Under the pieces are notes generated by a model. That model had not been told where the DNA came from. It ran no database searches and saw only the letters and a program-made list of their open reading frames with translations. The translations under genes and the position numbers were made by a program. This document shows positions 9,351 through 17,437 of a stretch of DNA of 64,000 nucleotides, piece by piece; position 1 is the stretch's first letter; every line of letters begins with the position of its first letter. The stretch comes from Marinicella sp. (GTDB taxonomy: Bacteria > Pseudomonadota > Gammaproteobacteria > Xanthomonadales > Marinicellaceae), in NCBI GenBank assembly GCA_028284365.1, contig JANQRW010000085.1, forward strand, positions 1 to 64,000. Direction: 5' to 3'.

Positions 9351-11582
9351 TTGATTGAAATGAAAGATGCCATAAAATCAAATTCGAAATCCAAATTTCA
9401 GTCCATTTTTCTATTGTCATTGGCTTTCATGCTAGCCGGCTGCCAGTTAAATTATCCAGCAAAACACAAAGGTGCCTTAACCATACAACAAACCACTGTA
9501 GAACAGGACTTACTGAGCCTAAATCCACAGCAAGCCATTGAAGTGATTGAATCACTTAACTTTTCTACATATGACCCATCTGAGCTGGTTAAATTAAGAA
9601 ACCAAAACCACCACACTATATATAAAATCTCAATCGATAATTTTCCAAGTGAGGTATCAGAGGCCACCCTCACTTTGCTACCCAAATACTTGGCCGAAGT
9701 CAGTTATGCCCAATACTCAGGAACCACCGGTTTAAGTCGCTGGAAAACCCAATACCGCCACAAAAGCGACAGTAACCGCTACTTCTCCAGTGAGAAATTT
9801 GCTTTTAATATCAATGACAACGAAATTCCTCATACCCATTACTTATTACTGCGGGGAACCAATAACCTACATTTACAGTTTGAGCTGGTTGATACCCAAT
9901 CATTCATCAAAGCTGATGCACAATTCAGTCACTTTCTAACGGTGGTTTACAGCATCGTATTGGCATTGATTTTATTCAATACAATTTTTTACCTATACAA
10001 CCGAGACACTTCTTACTTACTGTATATTATTTATTTGACTACAACACTTTATGCATTGTTGTGGCAAGAAGGAAAAATCAATCAATTACCTGCTTTGGCT
10101 TTTTACTTTCTGGGCGATAGAAGTGGTATTTTTTATTTTATGGTTTCAGACTTGGCAGCCATCGCTTTTTTCTATCACTTCATGCATTTGAGCATCAAAA
10201 ACAGTTGGTTAGCACGATTGGTGATACTGACGGTGTTATTCAAGATTGGCCTGTTGTTGACTTCACTGCTGCAATACCATGTTCTGGGCCATTTTTATTA
10301 TGAAACCATCAGCAGTTTATTCAATCTCAGTGTCATCATTAACTGCATTGCCATATGGATAATCTTGTTGCTTAAAACCTGGCAAAAATATCCGCAAGCC
10401 AAATACTTATTTTTTGCATGGTCGATTTTAATTGCTACCGTTTTTTTACGTATTTACTATATTCTTAATCCAAGGCCTGAGCTTATTTGGATGCCACACA
10501 GTTATGAAATAGGGGTAATGCTTGAAGGTCTGATATTGGCGTTTGCAATGGCCAACCGAACCATGAAATTTAAAACTGAGCGAGACCAAGCCATCAGTAA
10601 ATATGCAGCTGCTGAAAGGTCGGCTTTTGAACATCAGTTAATTACCGACTTTCAACTTGAAACTCAAGAGATAGCCAAAAACCCCACACTGAGCGAAGAT
10701 GAAGTTTTAGAAAAAATAAACATCAAATTTCATTTATTGATGAACAAAGCCTTCCCTATACAAAGTTCCTTGATCAAGGATGGGGACTTACTACAAACCA
10801 TTTGTGCCAATGGTTTAACTGATCAAGATATACCAGCTATTGAAAAAGAACTGGTCAAGTTAAGAAACCATCATAACCAAGTAAAAAGGTTCCAAATCAA
10901 CAGCACCAAACAAGAAAAGCAACAGTTTCTGATGGTACCTCTTGGCCAAGAAGCCAAAGATGTGCTGCTGATCTTCGGCCTAAAGCATAGCCAACCCATC
11001 AGTCAAGATTTAATCAACGACCTCAAATCATATAGTCAAATTTCTTACACAGCACTGTTACAGGCATTCAAGACACATAAAGTGGCATTGGCTGCTAATT
11101 TAGATTCCATGACTCAGATTCACAACCGTGGCAGCATAGAAAAGGTCATTGAAAGTTCTTTGAAAAATCACAGCCGTACCACAGTTGCTTATATAGATTT
11201 AGATGACTTAAAAGACATCAATGATAAATATGGACATCACATCGGTGATCAGTGCATCATTGAATTGGTGGAAACGTTGGCCAAGGAACTTGAATCAATG
11301 GCCAAACTTGGTCGCATTGGTGGTGACGAATTCATTGCTGTTTTTTCTGACATAGAGTTAGAGCGATCCGAAGCCATGTTCGAACATTTATTTGAAATAA
11401 TAAATACGGCAAAATTTTCTGAGTCCAGTTTGAAAATCACCCTAAGTATTGGACTGGCTGAATCACGAATCTATGAAACCAAAGAATCTTTATTAAAAAA
11501 AGCTGATGTGGCACTTTATCATGCCAAAAAACTTGGTAAAAACCAACTGGTAGAATATGAACCTCGATTAGAAACTGAATAA
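9351..11582 (+). CDS. 7TM-DISM diguanylate cyclase (GGDEF)
   Basis: 743-residue membrane sensor that would make cyclic di-GMP. Order of parts: an N-terminal hydrophobic segment with lipobox-like LAGC (28-31), a periplasmic 7TMR-DISMED2-type beta domain (about 50-190), seven membrane helices (about 195-400), a GAF-like linker domain, and a C-terminal GGDEF domain. The active-site GGDEF is at 657-661, within GRIGGDEF. The RxxD inhibitory site expected five residues before GGDEF is absent (ESMA in its place), so product inhibition through that site is unlikely. The start is TTG at 9351: AGAGGA (9336-9341) sits 9 bases upstream, whereas the next ATG (9360) would be 18 bases away. No EAL domain is fused. 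The inducing signal is unknown. Confidence 0.88.
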   Translation: MIEMKDAIKSNSKSKFQSIFLLSLAFMLAGCQLNYPAKHKGALTIQQTTVEQDLLSLNPQQAIEVIESLNFSTYDPSELVKLRNQNHHTIYKISIDNFPSEVSEATLTLLPKYLAEVSYAQYSGTTGLSRWKTQYRHKSDSNRYFSSEKFAFNINDNEIPHTHYLLLRGTNNLHLQFELVDTQSFIKADAQFSHFLTVVYSIVLALILFNTIFYLYNRDTSYLLYIIYLTTTLYALLWQEGKINQLPALAFYFLGDRSGIFYFMVSDLAAIAFFYHFMHLSIKNSWLARLVILTVLFKIGLLLTSLLQYHVLGHFYYETISSLFNLSVIINCIAIWIILLLKTWQKYPQAKYLFFAWSILIATVFLRIYYILNPRPELIWMPHSYEIGVMLEGLILAFAMANRTMKFKTERDQAISKYAAAERSAFEHQLITDFQLETQEIAKNPTLSEDEVLEKINIKFHLLMNKAFPIQSSLIKDGDLLQTICANGLTDQDIPAIEKELVKLRNHHNQVKRFQINSTKQEKQQFLMVPLGQEAKDVLLIFGLKHSQPISQDLINDLKSYSQISYTALLQAFKTHKVALAANLDSMTQIHNRGSIEKVIESSLKNHSRTTVAYIDLDDLKDINDKYGHHIGDQCIIELVETLAKELESMAKLGRIGGDEFIAVFSDIELERSEAMFEHLFEIINTAKFSESSLKITLSIGLAESRIYETKESLLKKADVALYHAKKLGKNQLVEYEPRLETE

Positions 11583-11680
11583 AGATTCAAGTGTTTATCA
11601 GATCGCTTACTCCAGCATAAATACAATAACTACCAAGATTTGTCGTTTTACACTCAATCTGAATAATTTTTGCTTCCTTC

Positions 11681-12673
11681 TTATAAACGCGAAGTCCAAG
11701 CCCACTGGTCTGTTGTCTTTCCAGTTTGGATGGCAGTCAATGCTGACCTGAGTTGCATGGTTTGTTCTCCTACATCACCATTGCCTCCCACCAAATATTC
11801 AATCCCCTCGTGAATCATTGATCCTACTGGTGATACCACTGCAGCAGTACCTGACATGAACGCTTCAGATTCCGGTAACCAACTCAACAATTCAGTAACC
11901 GTATAATTAAGTTCCTCAATTTCATAACCACTGCTGGCAGCAAGTTTTAACAACGAATCACGGGTGATGCCTGGTAGGATTGAACCATCCAGACTTTTGG
12001 TGATAATGGTCTTGTTTTTAATCATAATGAAATTAGCGGCTCCAGTTTCCTGCACCTGGCCATCAGGGCAAAATAAAACCTGATCCGCATTAAACTCAGC
12101 TCTTGCCTGTGTGACAGATTCTAAAGAAGCGGCGTAGTTCCCTCCTGTTTTCACCTGTCCAAACTTAGGGGTTGATCGCATATTTTCATCATCAATCAAC
12201 AGCTTCAAAGGCCTGATCCCACCAGAAAAATAATCACCAACTGGTGAAGTTATCACATACAAAATGGCTTCTGTAGAACCGCGCCCTGCGGCTCCAATAT
12301 TCAGTTCTGAACCAATCAAGGTTGGTCTGATGTACAAAGCACCCGGTAGGTTAGGAATTTCATCAACTACACTTTTAACTGCATCAATGATTGCACATTC
12401 AACCAATTCATATGACGGCACTGGCAAGCACAATGATCGAGCACTGTTACGCAGTCGTTTGATGTTTTCTGCATACCTGAATAAATGAATAGAACCATCT
12501 TCCCAACGGTAAGCTTTCAAACCCTCAAAACATGTACTTGAATAGTGTAATACATGAGTTGCTGGGTGTAAATTCAACGGTGCCAAGGGTTGTACTTGAA
12601 CCTCAGACCATTGTTCATCTTTGAAGTGAGCCACCGACATTTTAGTGGTAAAAGCTTGACCGAATTCAGGCAT
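11681..12673 (-). CDS. ilvE: Branched-chain amino acid aminotransferase
   Basis: 330-residue PLP-dependent class IV aminotransferase that interconverts valine, leucine and isoleucine with their 2-oxo acids. Recognisable segments are HYSSTCFEGLKAYR, RPTLIG, GQVKTGGNYAAS with the PLP lysine (K175), and a C-terminal ITRDSLL plus SGTAAVVSPVG. The sequence resembles the longer type II BCAT branch. ATG 12673 was chosen; an in-frame TTG four codons upstream (12685) is possible, and neither has a good ribosome-binding site. It is monocistronic, convergent with the diguanylate cyclase gene and divergent from the NTase gene. Its product 2-oxoisovalerate is the PanB substrate made for the pantothenate operon 5 kb away, though the two are not co-transcribed. 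Confidence 0.93.
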   Translation of the reverse strand: MPEFGQAFTTKMSVAHFKDEQWSEVQVQPLAPLNLHPATHVLHYSSTCFEGLKAYRWEDGSIHLFRYAENIKRLRNSARSLCLPVPSYELVECAIIDAVKSVVDEIPNLPGALYIRPTLIGSELNIGAAGRGSTEAILYVITSPVGDYFSGGIRPLKLLIDDENMRSTPKFGQVKTGGNYAASLESVTQARAEFNADQVLFCPDGQVQETGAANFIMIKNKTIITKSLDGSILPGITRDSLLKLAASSGYEIEELNYTVTELLSWLPESEAFMSGTAAVVSPVGSMIHEGIEYLVGGNGDVGEQTMQLRSALTAIQTGKTTDQWAWTSRL

Positions 12674-12774
12674 TTTTTTGACCAAAGTAAAAGGGGTTGC
12701 TTATTGTAACTGATGCTCAAATTTTGATGTAGATGAATGTTGGTTATTTTTTGATACCATGCAGAAAAATATCT

Positions 12775-12802
12775 TTGTTAATTTGTATATACAGTATATA
12801 CT
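12775..12802 (+). promoter_or_regulatory. Leaderless promoter with palindromic operator for NTase/RHH pair
   Basis: TTGTTA (12775-12780), a 16-base spacer and TATACT (12797-12802) form a good sigma70-like promoter. Predicted transcription start is about 12809, next to the ATG at 12810, so the message would be leaderless. The spacer contains the perfect palindrome TGTATATACA (12784-12793), followed by a second GTATATAC (12794-12801) that overlaps the -10. This is the layout expected for an autorepressor, here probably the ribbon-helix-helix protein encoded downstream. The motifs are seen; the repressor assignment is inference. Confidence 0.6.
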
Positions 12803-12809
12803 TATACTT

Positions 12810-13271
12810 ATGTTTCTTTTAGATGTTTGTCAAGCCTTGGACGATTCTGAAGTCAACTATGCTGTGGTTGGTGGTTATGCTGTCGCACTTCATGGTGCAG
12901 TCAGGGGAACAGTTGATATAGATTTAATTGTCAAATGGCAGAAACAACAATTAATTCAGTTAGAAGAAGCCATGCAAAATCTGGGACTTGTGTCCAGACT
13001 GCCTGTTGATGCTGAAACCATGTATGCATTCAGAGATGAATACACCAACAACCGAAACTTAATCGCTTGGAATTTCTATCACCCGAACGATGCCTCAAAA
13101 CAAATTGATGTCATCATCAATTATGAACTCAAGAGGCAGCCCCTCATTGAAAAAAAAATCAATGCTCAAAACATAAAAATTCTTAATCGAAAAGATCTGA
13201 TTCTAATGAAACAAGCCGCTAACCGCCCTCAAGATATCGAAGACATCAAAGCATTAAAAAGCATAAAATGA
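12810..13271 (+). CDS. Small minimal nucleotidyltransferase (possible toxin-antitoxin component)
   Basis: 153-residue stand-alone polymerase-beta-type nucleotidyltransferase related to AbiEii/MNT-like families. The motif GGYAVALHG followed by the DID pair in GTVDIDLIV supplies the glycine turn and metal-binding aspartates. A further acidic residue in KQIDVIINYE probably completes the site. An upstream in-frame ATG (12759) would add 17 hydrophobic residues and would start before the predicted -35, so ATG 12810 was chosen; it also lines up the fold as in related proteins. The gene overlaps the next by ATGA, so the two form a coupled pair. Either NTase-as-toxin or NTase-as-antitoxin arrangements are known in other modules; which applies here cannot be told. 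Confidence 0.72.
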   Translation: MFLLDVCQALDDSEVNYAVVGGYAVALHGAVRGTVDIDLIVKWQKQQLIQLEEAMQNLGLVSRLPVDAETMYAFRDEYTNNRNLIAWNFYHPNDASKQIDVIINYELKRQPLIEKKINAQNIKILNRKDLILMKQAANRPQDIEDIKALKSIK

Positions 13272-13519
13272 AAACATTACAAATTCACAAACCTGAAATG
13301 ATTGAAATAGGCCAACAAATGAGCCCTGAACAAATCGCACGCTTTTTAGAAGACTTCAGGTTGCTTCATAGCAAAACCATGACCGAAAAAACCACACCCA
13401 TCAGCATCAGAATTCCTGAGAATTTGTTACGCCTGTTCAAAGCTCAATGTAAACAGCAAGGTTTAAAGTACCAAACTCAGATTAAAGAACTTATGAAATC
13501 TTGGATTAAAATCAATTAA
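13268..13519 (+). CDS. Ribbon-helix-helix (CopG/BrnA-like) DNA-binding protein
   Basis: 83 residues. The C-terminal half has the ribbon-helix-helix pattern: a beta strand PISIRIPENLL, a helix with KAQCKQQGLKYQT and a second helix QIKELMKSWI. The N-terminal 45 residues are helical and charged, as in the toxin-binding arms of RHH antitoxins. It overlaps the NTase gene by four bases (ATGA), and only 8 bases separate its stop from the convergent panD stop. The likely operator lies in the promoter of the pair. Its role as antitoxin and autorepressor is inferred from gene organisation. Confidence 0.7.
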   Translation: MKTLQIHKPEMIEIGQQMSPEQIARFLEDFRLLHSKTMTEKTTPISIRIPENLLRLFKAQCKQQGLKYQTQIKELMKSWIKIN

Positions 13520-13527
13520 CCACATTG

Positions 13528-13920
13528 CTAAGCGGCATGCTCAAAATTTTCTTTTCTATGGGTTTCGGCACTTTTCAAGCTGCTGATGTTATTCTCACTA
13601 TCAACAAAAACCAAATTGGGTTGATGCATTTTGGCTTCTTCTGCATCCATTGAACAATAGGCAGCTAAGATCACCAAATCACCTGGCTGATTATGTCGTG
13701 CTGCTGCACCATTAAGACAGATCTCACCTTTACTACCTTCGATTACATAAGTGGTTAAGCGTGAACCACTGTTGCAATTCAATACGTCAATTTGCTGATT
13801 GATTAATAATCCTGCCGCTTTGATTAAATCCGGGCAGATCGACACTGAACCTTCGTAATTGAGGTTGGCGTCGGTCACCGTAGCACGGTGAATTTTGCTG
13901 TGCAGCATGGTTAAGTTCAT
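13528..13920 (-). CDS. panD: Aspartate 1-decarboxylase proenzyme
   Basis: 130-residue pyruvoyl enzyme that makes beta-alanine from aspartate for pantothenate synthesis. It self-cleaves between Gly24 and Ser25 in the motif YEGSVSI to form the pyruvoyl group; both residues are present, as are the following Y-IEG and NGAAAR segments. Length is close to the usual 126. It is the last gene of the seven-gene pan/coa operon, 5 bases downstream of coaX. Confidence 0.96.
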   Translation of the reverse strand: MNLTMLHSKIHRATVTDANLNYEGSVSICPDLIKAAGLLINQQIDVLNCNSGSRLTTYVIEGSKGEICLNGAAARHNQPGDLVILAAYCSMDAEEAKMHQPNLVFVDSENNISSLKSAETHRKENFEHAA

Positions 13921-13925
13921 AAAAA

Positions 13926-14699
13926 TTACTCCTGATTGATTTTGTATGCCAGATACAGTCCTTTGAGGACCAAATCTGGAATGATTTCGTTAAAGATACC
14001 GGCATTTCTGAATATTGAAGTGAAACCGCCAGTGCCTATGATAAGTGGTTGATTACCTTTGAAAGACTTCTGCTTAAGTCCATGAATGATTTCTTTGATC
14101 GCTCCACGGGCACCATAAAACAAACCTGATTGAATGCTTTCATTGGTGTTGCGCCCCAAGACTTCCTCGCGTTCAACTATTTCCACTGAACCAAGCTTGG
14201 ACGCCCCTGATTCCAGTGCTTTCATTGACATTTTCATGCCAGGCATGATGACCCCACCCAGGTATTTTTTTTGTGCTGAGATGGCACAAAATGTGGTTGC
14301 TGTACCCAAATCGATTACGATCGCATCCTGGTTAGGAAACAGATGGGTAATTGCAATGGCATTGGCGATTCTGTCAGCCCCCACTTCCAGCGGGTTGCGA
14401 TAGCCAATTTGTAAACCAGTTTTAACGCCTGCTTGAAGTACGAATGGTTCTATACCAAAGTATTTTTGACAACAGGCATTGATAGGGTACAACACTTCAG
14501 GCACCACCGAACATAATGATATGGCTTCAATATCAACGTGGTTGATATTGTTTTCTCGCAACACACTTCGAAGAAAAACCCCGTATTCATCAGATGAAGC
14601 ACCTGTTTTGGAAGCCATTCTAAATTGAACTTTTAATTCATCTCCATCAAATACACCACCATGCATGTGGCTGTTTCCAATATCCAAACATAAAATCAC
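13926..14699 (-). CDS. coaX: Type III pantothenate kinase
   Basis: 257-residue ASKHA-fold kinase that phosphorylates pantothenate, the first step from vitamin B5 to CoA. Visible motifs are the N-terminal DIGNSH nucleotide loop, GADRIANA, IDLGTATTF and GGVIMPG. This is the CoaX type, not the CoaA of enterics. Its ATG overlaps the coaB stop by four bases, and panD follows after 5 bases. Confidence 0.95.
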   Translation of the reverse strand: MILCLDIGNSHMHGGVFDGDELKVQFRMASKTGASSDEYGVFLRSVLRENNINHVDIEAISLCSVVPEVLYPINACCQKYFGIEPFVLQAGVKTGLQIGYRNPLEVGADRIANAIAITHLFPNQDAIVIDLGTATTFCAISAQKKYLGGVIMPGMKMSMKALESGASKLGSVEIVEREEVLGRNTNESIQSGLFYGARGAIKEIIHGLKQKSFKGNQPLIIGTGGFTSIFRNAGIFNEIIPDLVLKGLYLAYKINQE

Positions 14700-15355
14700 G
14701 CGGCCACCTCCTGCTGTTTCACAATCTCATCCGAGAGGTGTTGAATGTGATCACATTGGATAGAGGTAACCTTTGAATGCAATTCAAAAGTGTGGATTTT
14801 ATCGCAAATATCATTGAGGTCGTTATGAGCCACAAAATCTATGGCTTCTTGTTTGATCAATTTATCAACAGCAGCTTGACGAACAGCCTGCTCCTTTGAA
14901 TTGGTGAGTTTGAAAGCCACCACCAACAATTCTGAGTTTTTCGACCAATGCTTTAAATTTGAAACTAACTTGGGCTGTTTCATCAGCTGTAATTGCACAT
15001 CATCTGCAGTTGGCAGTTTAACTCCCCTACCGGCTTGAAATTCCTTACCATCTAATAAAACCGAAGAAACTTTAAAATCACTCACCGCTGCTGCCTGAAA
15101 GACCACGTCAAATGGTTCACTGGATAAAACTTGTTTTAATTCTCTGGCCAAATCCTCAAAAGTCTCATAACTTATTTGCTCTACTTTACTTGCAGGCTTT
15201 ACCGCAGTTTTTGCACCTAACCAAGTAACTTCATGACCCTGTGCCGACAGGTGGTCACACAACACTGCTCCAGTGTTGCCACTGCTACAATTACCAATAT
15301 AGCGTACCCCATCTATGTATTCTTTGGTTCCCCCCGCAGTCACTAATACTTTCAT
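14696..15355 (-). CDS. coaB: Phosphopantothenate-cysteine ligase, stand-alone CoaB
   Basis: 219 residues matching only the CoaB half of the usual CoaBC fusion. It joins 4'-phosphopantothenate to cysteine with nucleotide activation. Family marks are LVTAGGTKEYIDGVR, NCSSGNTG (the nucleotide-binding N-x-SSG loop), FQAAAVSDF, VVAFKLT and the conserved asparagine of FVAHNDL. The GNTG and FKLT variants differ from the enterobacterial fusion form (SSGKMG and FAAET). It overlaps coaC upstream and coaX downstream by four bases each. Separate genes imply that the ligase and decarboxylase assemble as two polypeptides. Confidence 0.9.
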   Translation of the reverse strand: MKVLVTAGGTKEYIDGVRYIGNCSSGNTGAVLCDHLSAQGHEVTWLGAKTAVKPASKVEQISYETFEDLARELKQVLSSEPFDVVFQAAAVSDFKVSSVLLDGKEFQAGRGVKLPTADDVQLQLMKQPKLVSNLKHWSKNSELLVVAFKLTNSKEQAVRQAAVDKLIKQEAIDFVAHNDLNDICDKIHTFELHSKVTSIQCDHIQHLSDEIVKQQEVAA

Positions 15356-15882
15356 ACGTGTTGCTCCACAACTGTTAATATATCTTCAATTTCTGGCATC
15401 CGCCCAGCACCACGTTCTCCACAGGCTAAATCCCCCTGTGCAGGCGGCATGATGTTGATACCCCATGCTTTCAATGCATTAATGGCTGACTGTGTGGCAG
15501 GGTATTGCCACATCATGGTGTTCATCGCTGGTACAATCACCAAAGGTTTTTTCAATCCATATGCCGCCACAAAAACGGTGGTAACTACATCATCAGCAAT
15601 GCCCGCAGCTAGTTTGTTGATCACATTAGCTGTTGCTGGACAGAGGATAATTTGATCAGCCCAGCGGCTCACATGTATATGATCCATCATGGCACCCGAT
15701 TCATACACTGAAGTCATTACTGGGTTTTGGCTTAATCCTTCTAAAGTGGCTTCACCAACAAAATTCAATGTAGCAGGCGTACATACCACCTTGACTTCAT
15801 CACCTTGTTTAACCCAAGTCGAGATCAATTGGGTGGCTTTGGCACAGGCAATTGACCCTGACATCATCAGTAACCGTTTCAC
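15352..15882 (-). CDS. coaC: Phosphopantothenoylcysteine decarboxylase, stand-alone CoaC
   Basis: 176-residue flavoprotein that decarboxylates 4'-phosphopantothenoylcysteine to 4'-phosphopantetheine. Visible marks are GSIACAKA at the N-terminus, the catalytic-histidine segment HIHVSRWAD, the FMN-binding LCPATANVINKLA, the PAMNTMMW clamp and ACGERGAGRMPE with the active-site cysteine. It ends where the CoaC domain ends in fused CoaBC, and the ligase follows as a separate gene with an ATGA overlap. Confidence 0.92.
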   Translation of the reverse strand: MKRLLMMSGSIACAKATQLISTWVKQGDEVKVVCTPATLNFVGEATLEGLSQNPVMTSVYESGAMMDHIHVSRWADQIILCPATANVINKLAAGIADDVVTTVFVAAYGLKKPLVIVPAMNTMMWQYPATQSAINALKAWGINIMPPAQGDLACGERGAGRMPEIEDILTVVEQHV

Positions 15883-16652
15883 ACTTCTGCTCCAACTCGA
15901 TACGGTACATTATCAATCAAACGAATCTCACCTAATTTCACGGCCCCTAACAAACGGTCACCAAATACTTCCAGATAGTCCACCTCAAATCCAATATCAG
16001 CTAAATGATTTTTCTTCTCCCTTATGGTTAATTCATTGATCAAGGTGGCATAAAACTCCGGCGCAATCTTCCTTTCAATAGCAGATAACCGCCTGTTCCT
16101 TGAACTCATGGCCAAACCATCAGCTTCTCTGATGATTGGGCAAGCAAAAATCTCAACCGGTACAAAAAACGCCTTCACCATTCCCTTAATCAACTGCAAC
16201 TGTTGGTAATCCTTTTCACCAAAATAAGCTTTATCGGCTTGCACCACATTCAATAGCTTCATCACTACAGATAACACACCATCGAAATGACCAGGCCTAT
16301 GGGCACCACAAAATTTCTGGCTCAACTGATTTTCACTCACCTGGTAAACATAATCATCTGGATACAAGATACCAAAATCAGGTAAAAATACTGCCGTAAC
16401 CTCAGCATCTTCTAGCACCCTTAAGTCTTCAGCCAAGGTATCAGGATAGTTGTCCAAATCTGCTTGTTGATCGAACTGGGTTGGGTTAACAAAAATACTA
16501 ACCACCACATAATCATTTTCAGCTTTAGCAGCCTCAATCAATGACATGTGACCAGCATGTAGCGCTCCCATGGTAGGGACGAAACCAATGCTTCCTCTTA
16601 ATTCTGACCGATAACTCTGAAAAGCTTCTATTTGTTTAATTTGATGCATCAA
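15879..16652 (-). CDS. panC: Pantothenate synthetase
   Basis: 257-residue ATP-dependent ligase joining pantoate and beta-alanine. The nucleotidyltransferase marks are clear: FVPTMGALHAGHMSLI (HxGH), FVNPTQF, FCGAHRPGHFDGV, YFGEKDYQQL and the KMSKS-like MSSRNRRL. It is slightly shorter than E. coli PanC (283). It overlaps panB upstream and coaC downstream by four bases each. Confidence 0.96.
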   Translation of the reverse strand: MMHQIKQIEAFQSYRSELRGSIGFVPTMGALHAGHMSLIEAAKAENDYVVVSIFVNPTQFDQQADLDNYPDTLAEDLRVLEDAEVTAVFLPDFGILYPDDYVYQVSENQLSQKFCGAHRPGHFDGVLSVVMKLLNVVQADKAYFGEKDYQQLQLIKGMVKAFFVPVEIFACPIIREADGLAMSSRNRRLSAIERKIAPEFYATLINELTIREKKNHLADIGFEVDYLEVFGDRLLGAVKLGEIRLIDNVPYRVGAEV

Positions 16653-17437
16653 TACTGCTCCGATTCATCTGGATATTGCTGGTTTTTGGTGTCTTTAGCA
16701 AAAGCGTTGAAAGCATCAAGAAATAACTGCTCGGTGTTTAAGTAACGTCGCAAAAACTTAGGACTAAACTGTGATGAAAAACCCAACATATCCTGCATGA
16801 CCAAAACCTGACCATCAGTGGCCGCACCTGCACCAATTCCAATTGAAATCATATCAATTTGCTGCACCAGTTCTTGCGTGAGTTCATTTGGTACACACTC
16901 GAGTACCACGGCAAAACATCCAAGTGATTCCAGCATCTTTGCCTCTGCTATGATTCTGGTTTGCTCGTCATTTGATTTACCTTGAACCTTAAAACCACCA
17001 AATTGGTTAACCGATTGTGGAGTTAGCCCCAAATGGCCCATGACTGGTACACCAGACTCAACAATGTGCTGGATCAAACCTTCATTACCAGCCACACCTT
17101 CCAATTTAATCGCATGTGCACCTGCTTTCATTAATGCTTCAACTGCAGCCATGTTTTCATCCAATGACTTGCGGTATGAAAGAAACGGCATGTCACCAAC
17201 AATGAACTTATCTGGTGCTCCTTTGGCCACAGCTTTGACGTGTTGTGCCATGGTTGACACATCAATAGGTAAAGTTGAATTTTCACCATGCATGACCATC
17301 GCGGCAGAGTCTCCAACCAGAATCATCTCTACATCCGATTGATTCATGATACGCGCCGAAGAAAAATCATAGCAGGTTAACATCGTTAGTTTTTCACCTG
17401 TCTTTTGTTTGGCATATAAATGGTTGATGGTGATCAT
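16649..17437 (-). CDS. panB: 3-methyl-2-oxobutanoate hydroxymethyltransferase
   Basis: 262-residue TIM-barrel enzyme that adds a hydroxymethyl group from methylene-tetrahydrofolate to 2-oxoisovalerate, giving ketopantoate. Family marks: LTCYDFSSARI, ILVGDSAAMVMHG, VGDMPFLSY, IKLEG, VMGHLGLTPQS and IGIGAG. It overlaps the upstream DUF2520 gene and the downstream panC by four bases each. Confidence 0.96.
   Translation of the reverse strand: MITINHLYAKQKTGEKLTMLTCYDFSSARIMNQSDVEMILVGDSAAMVMHGENSTLPIDVSTMAQHVKAVAKGAPDKFIVGDMPFLSYRKSLDENMAAVEALMKAGAHAIKLEGVAGNEGLIQHIVESGVPVMGHLGLTPQSVNQFGGFKVQGKSNDEQTRIIAEAKMLESLGCFAVVLECVPNELTQELVQQIDMISIGIGAGAATDGQVLVMQDMLGFSSQFSPKFLRRYLNTEQLFLDAFNAFAKDTKNQQYPDESEQY

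Noticed and set aside
14696-15882. CoaB/CoaC break as a frameshifted coaBC fusion
   Set aside because: Each half has its own start and complete domain boundaries, and the ATGA overlap matches all neighbouring junctions of the operon.
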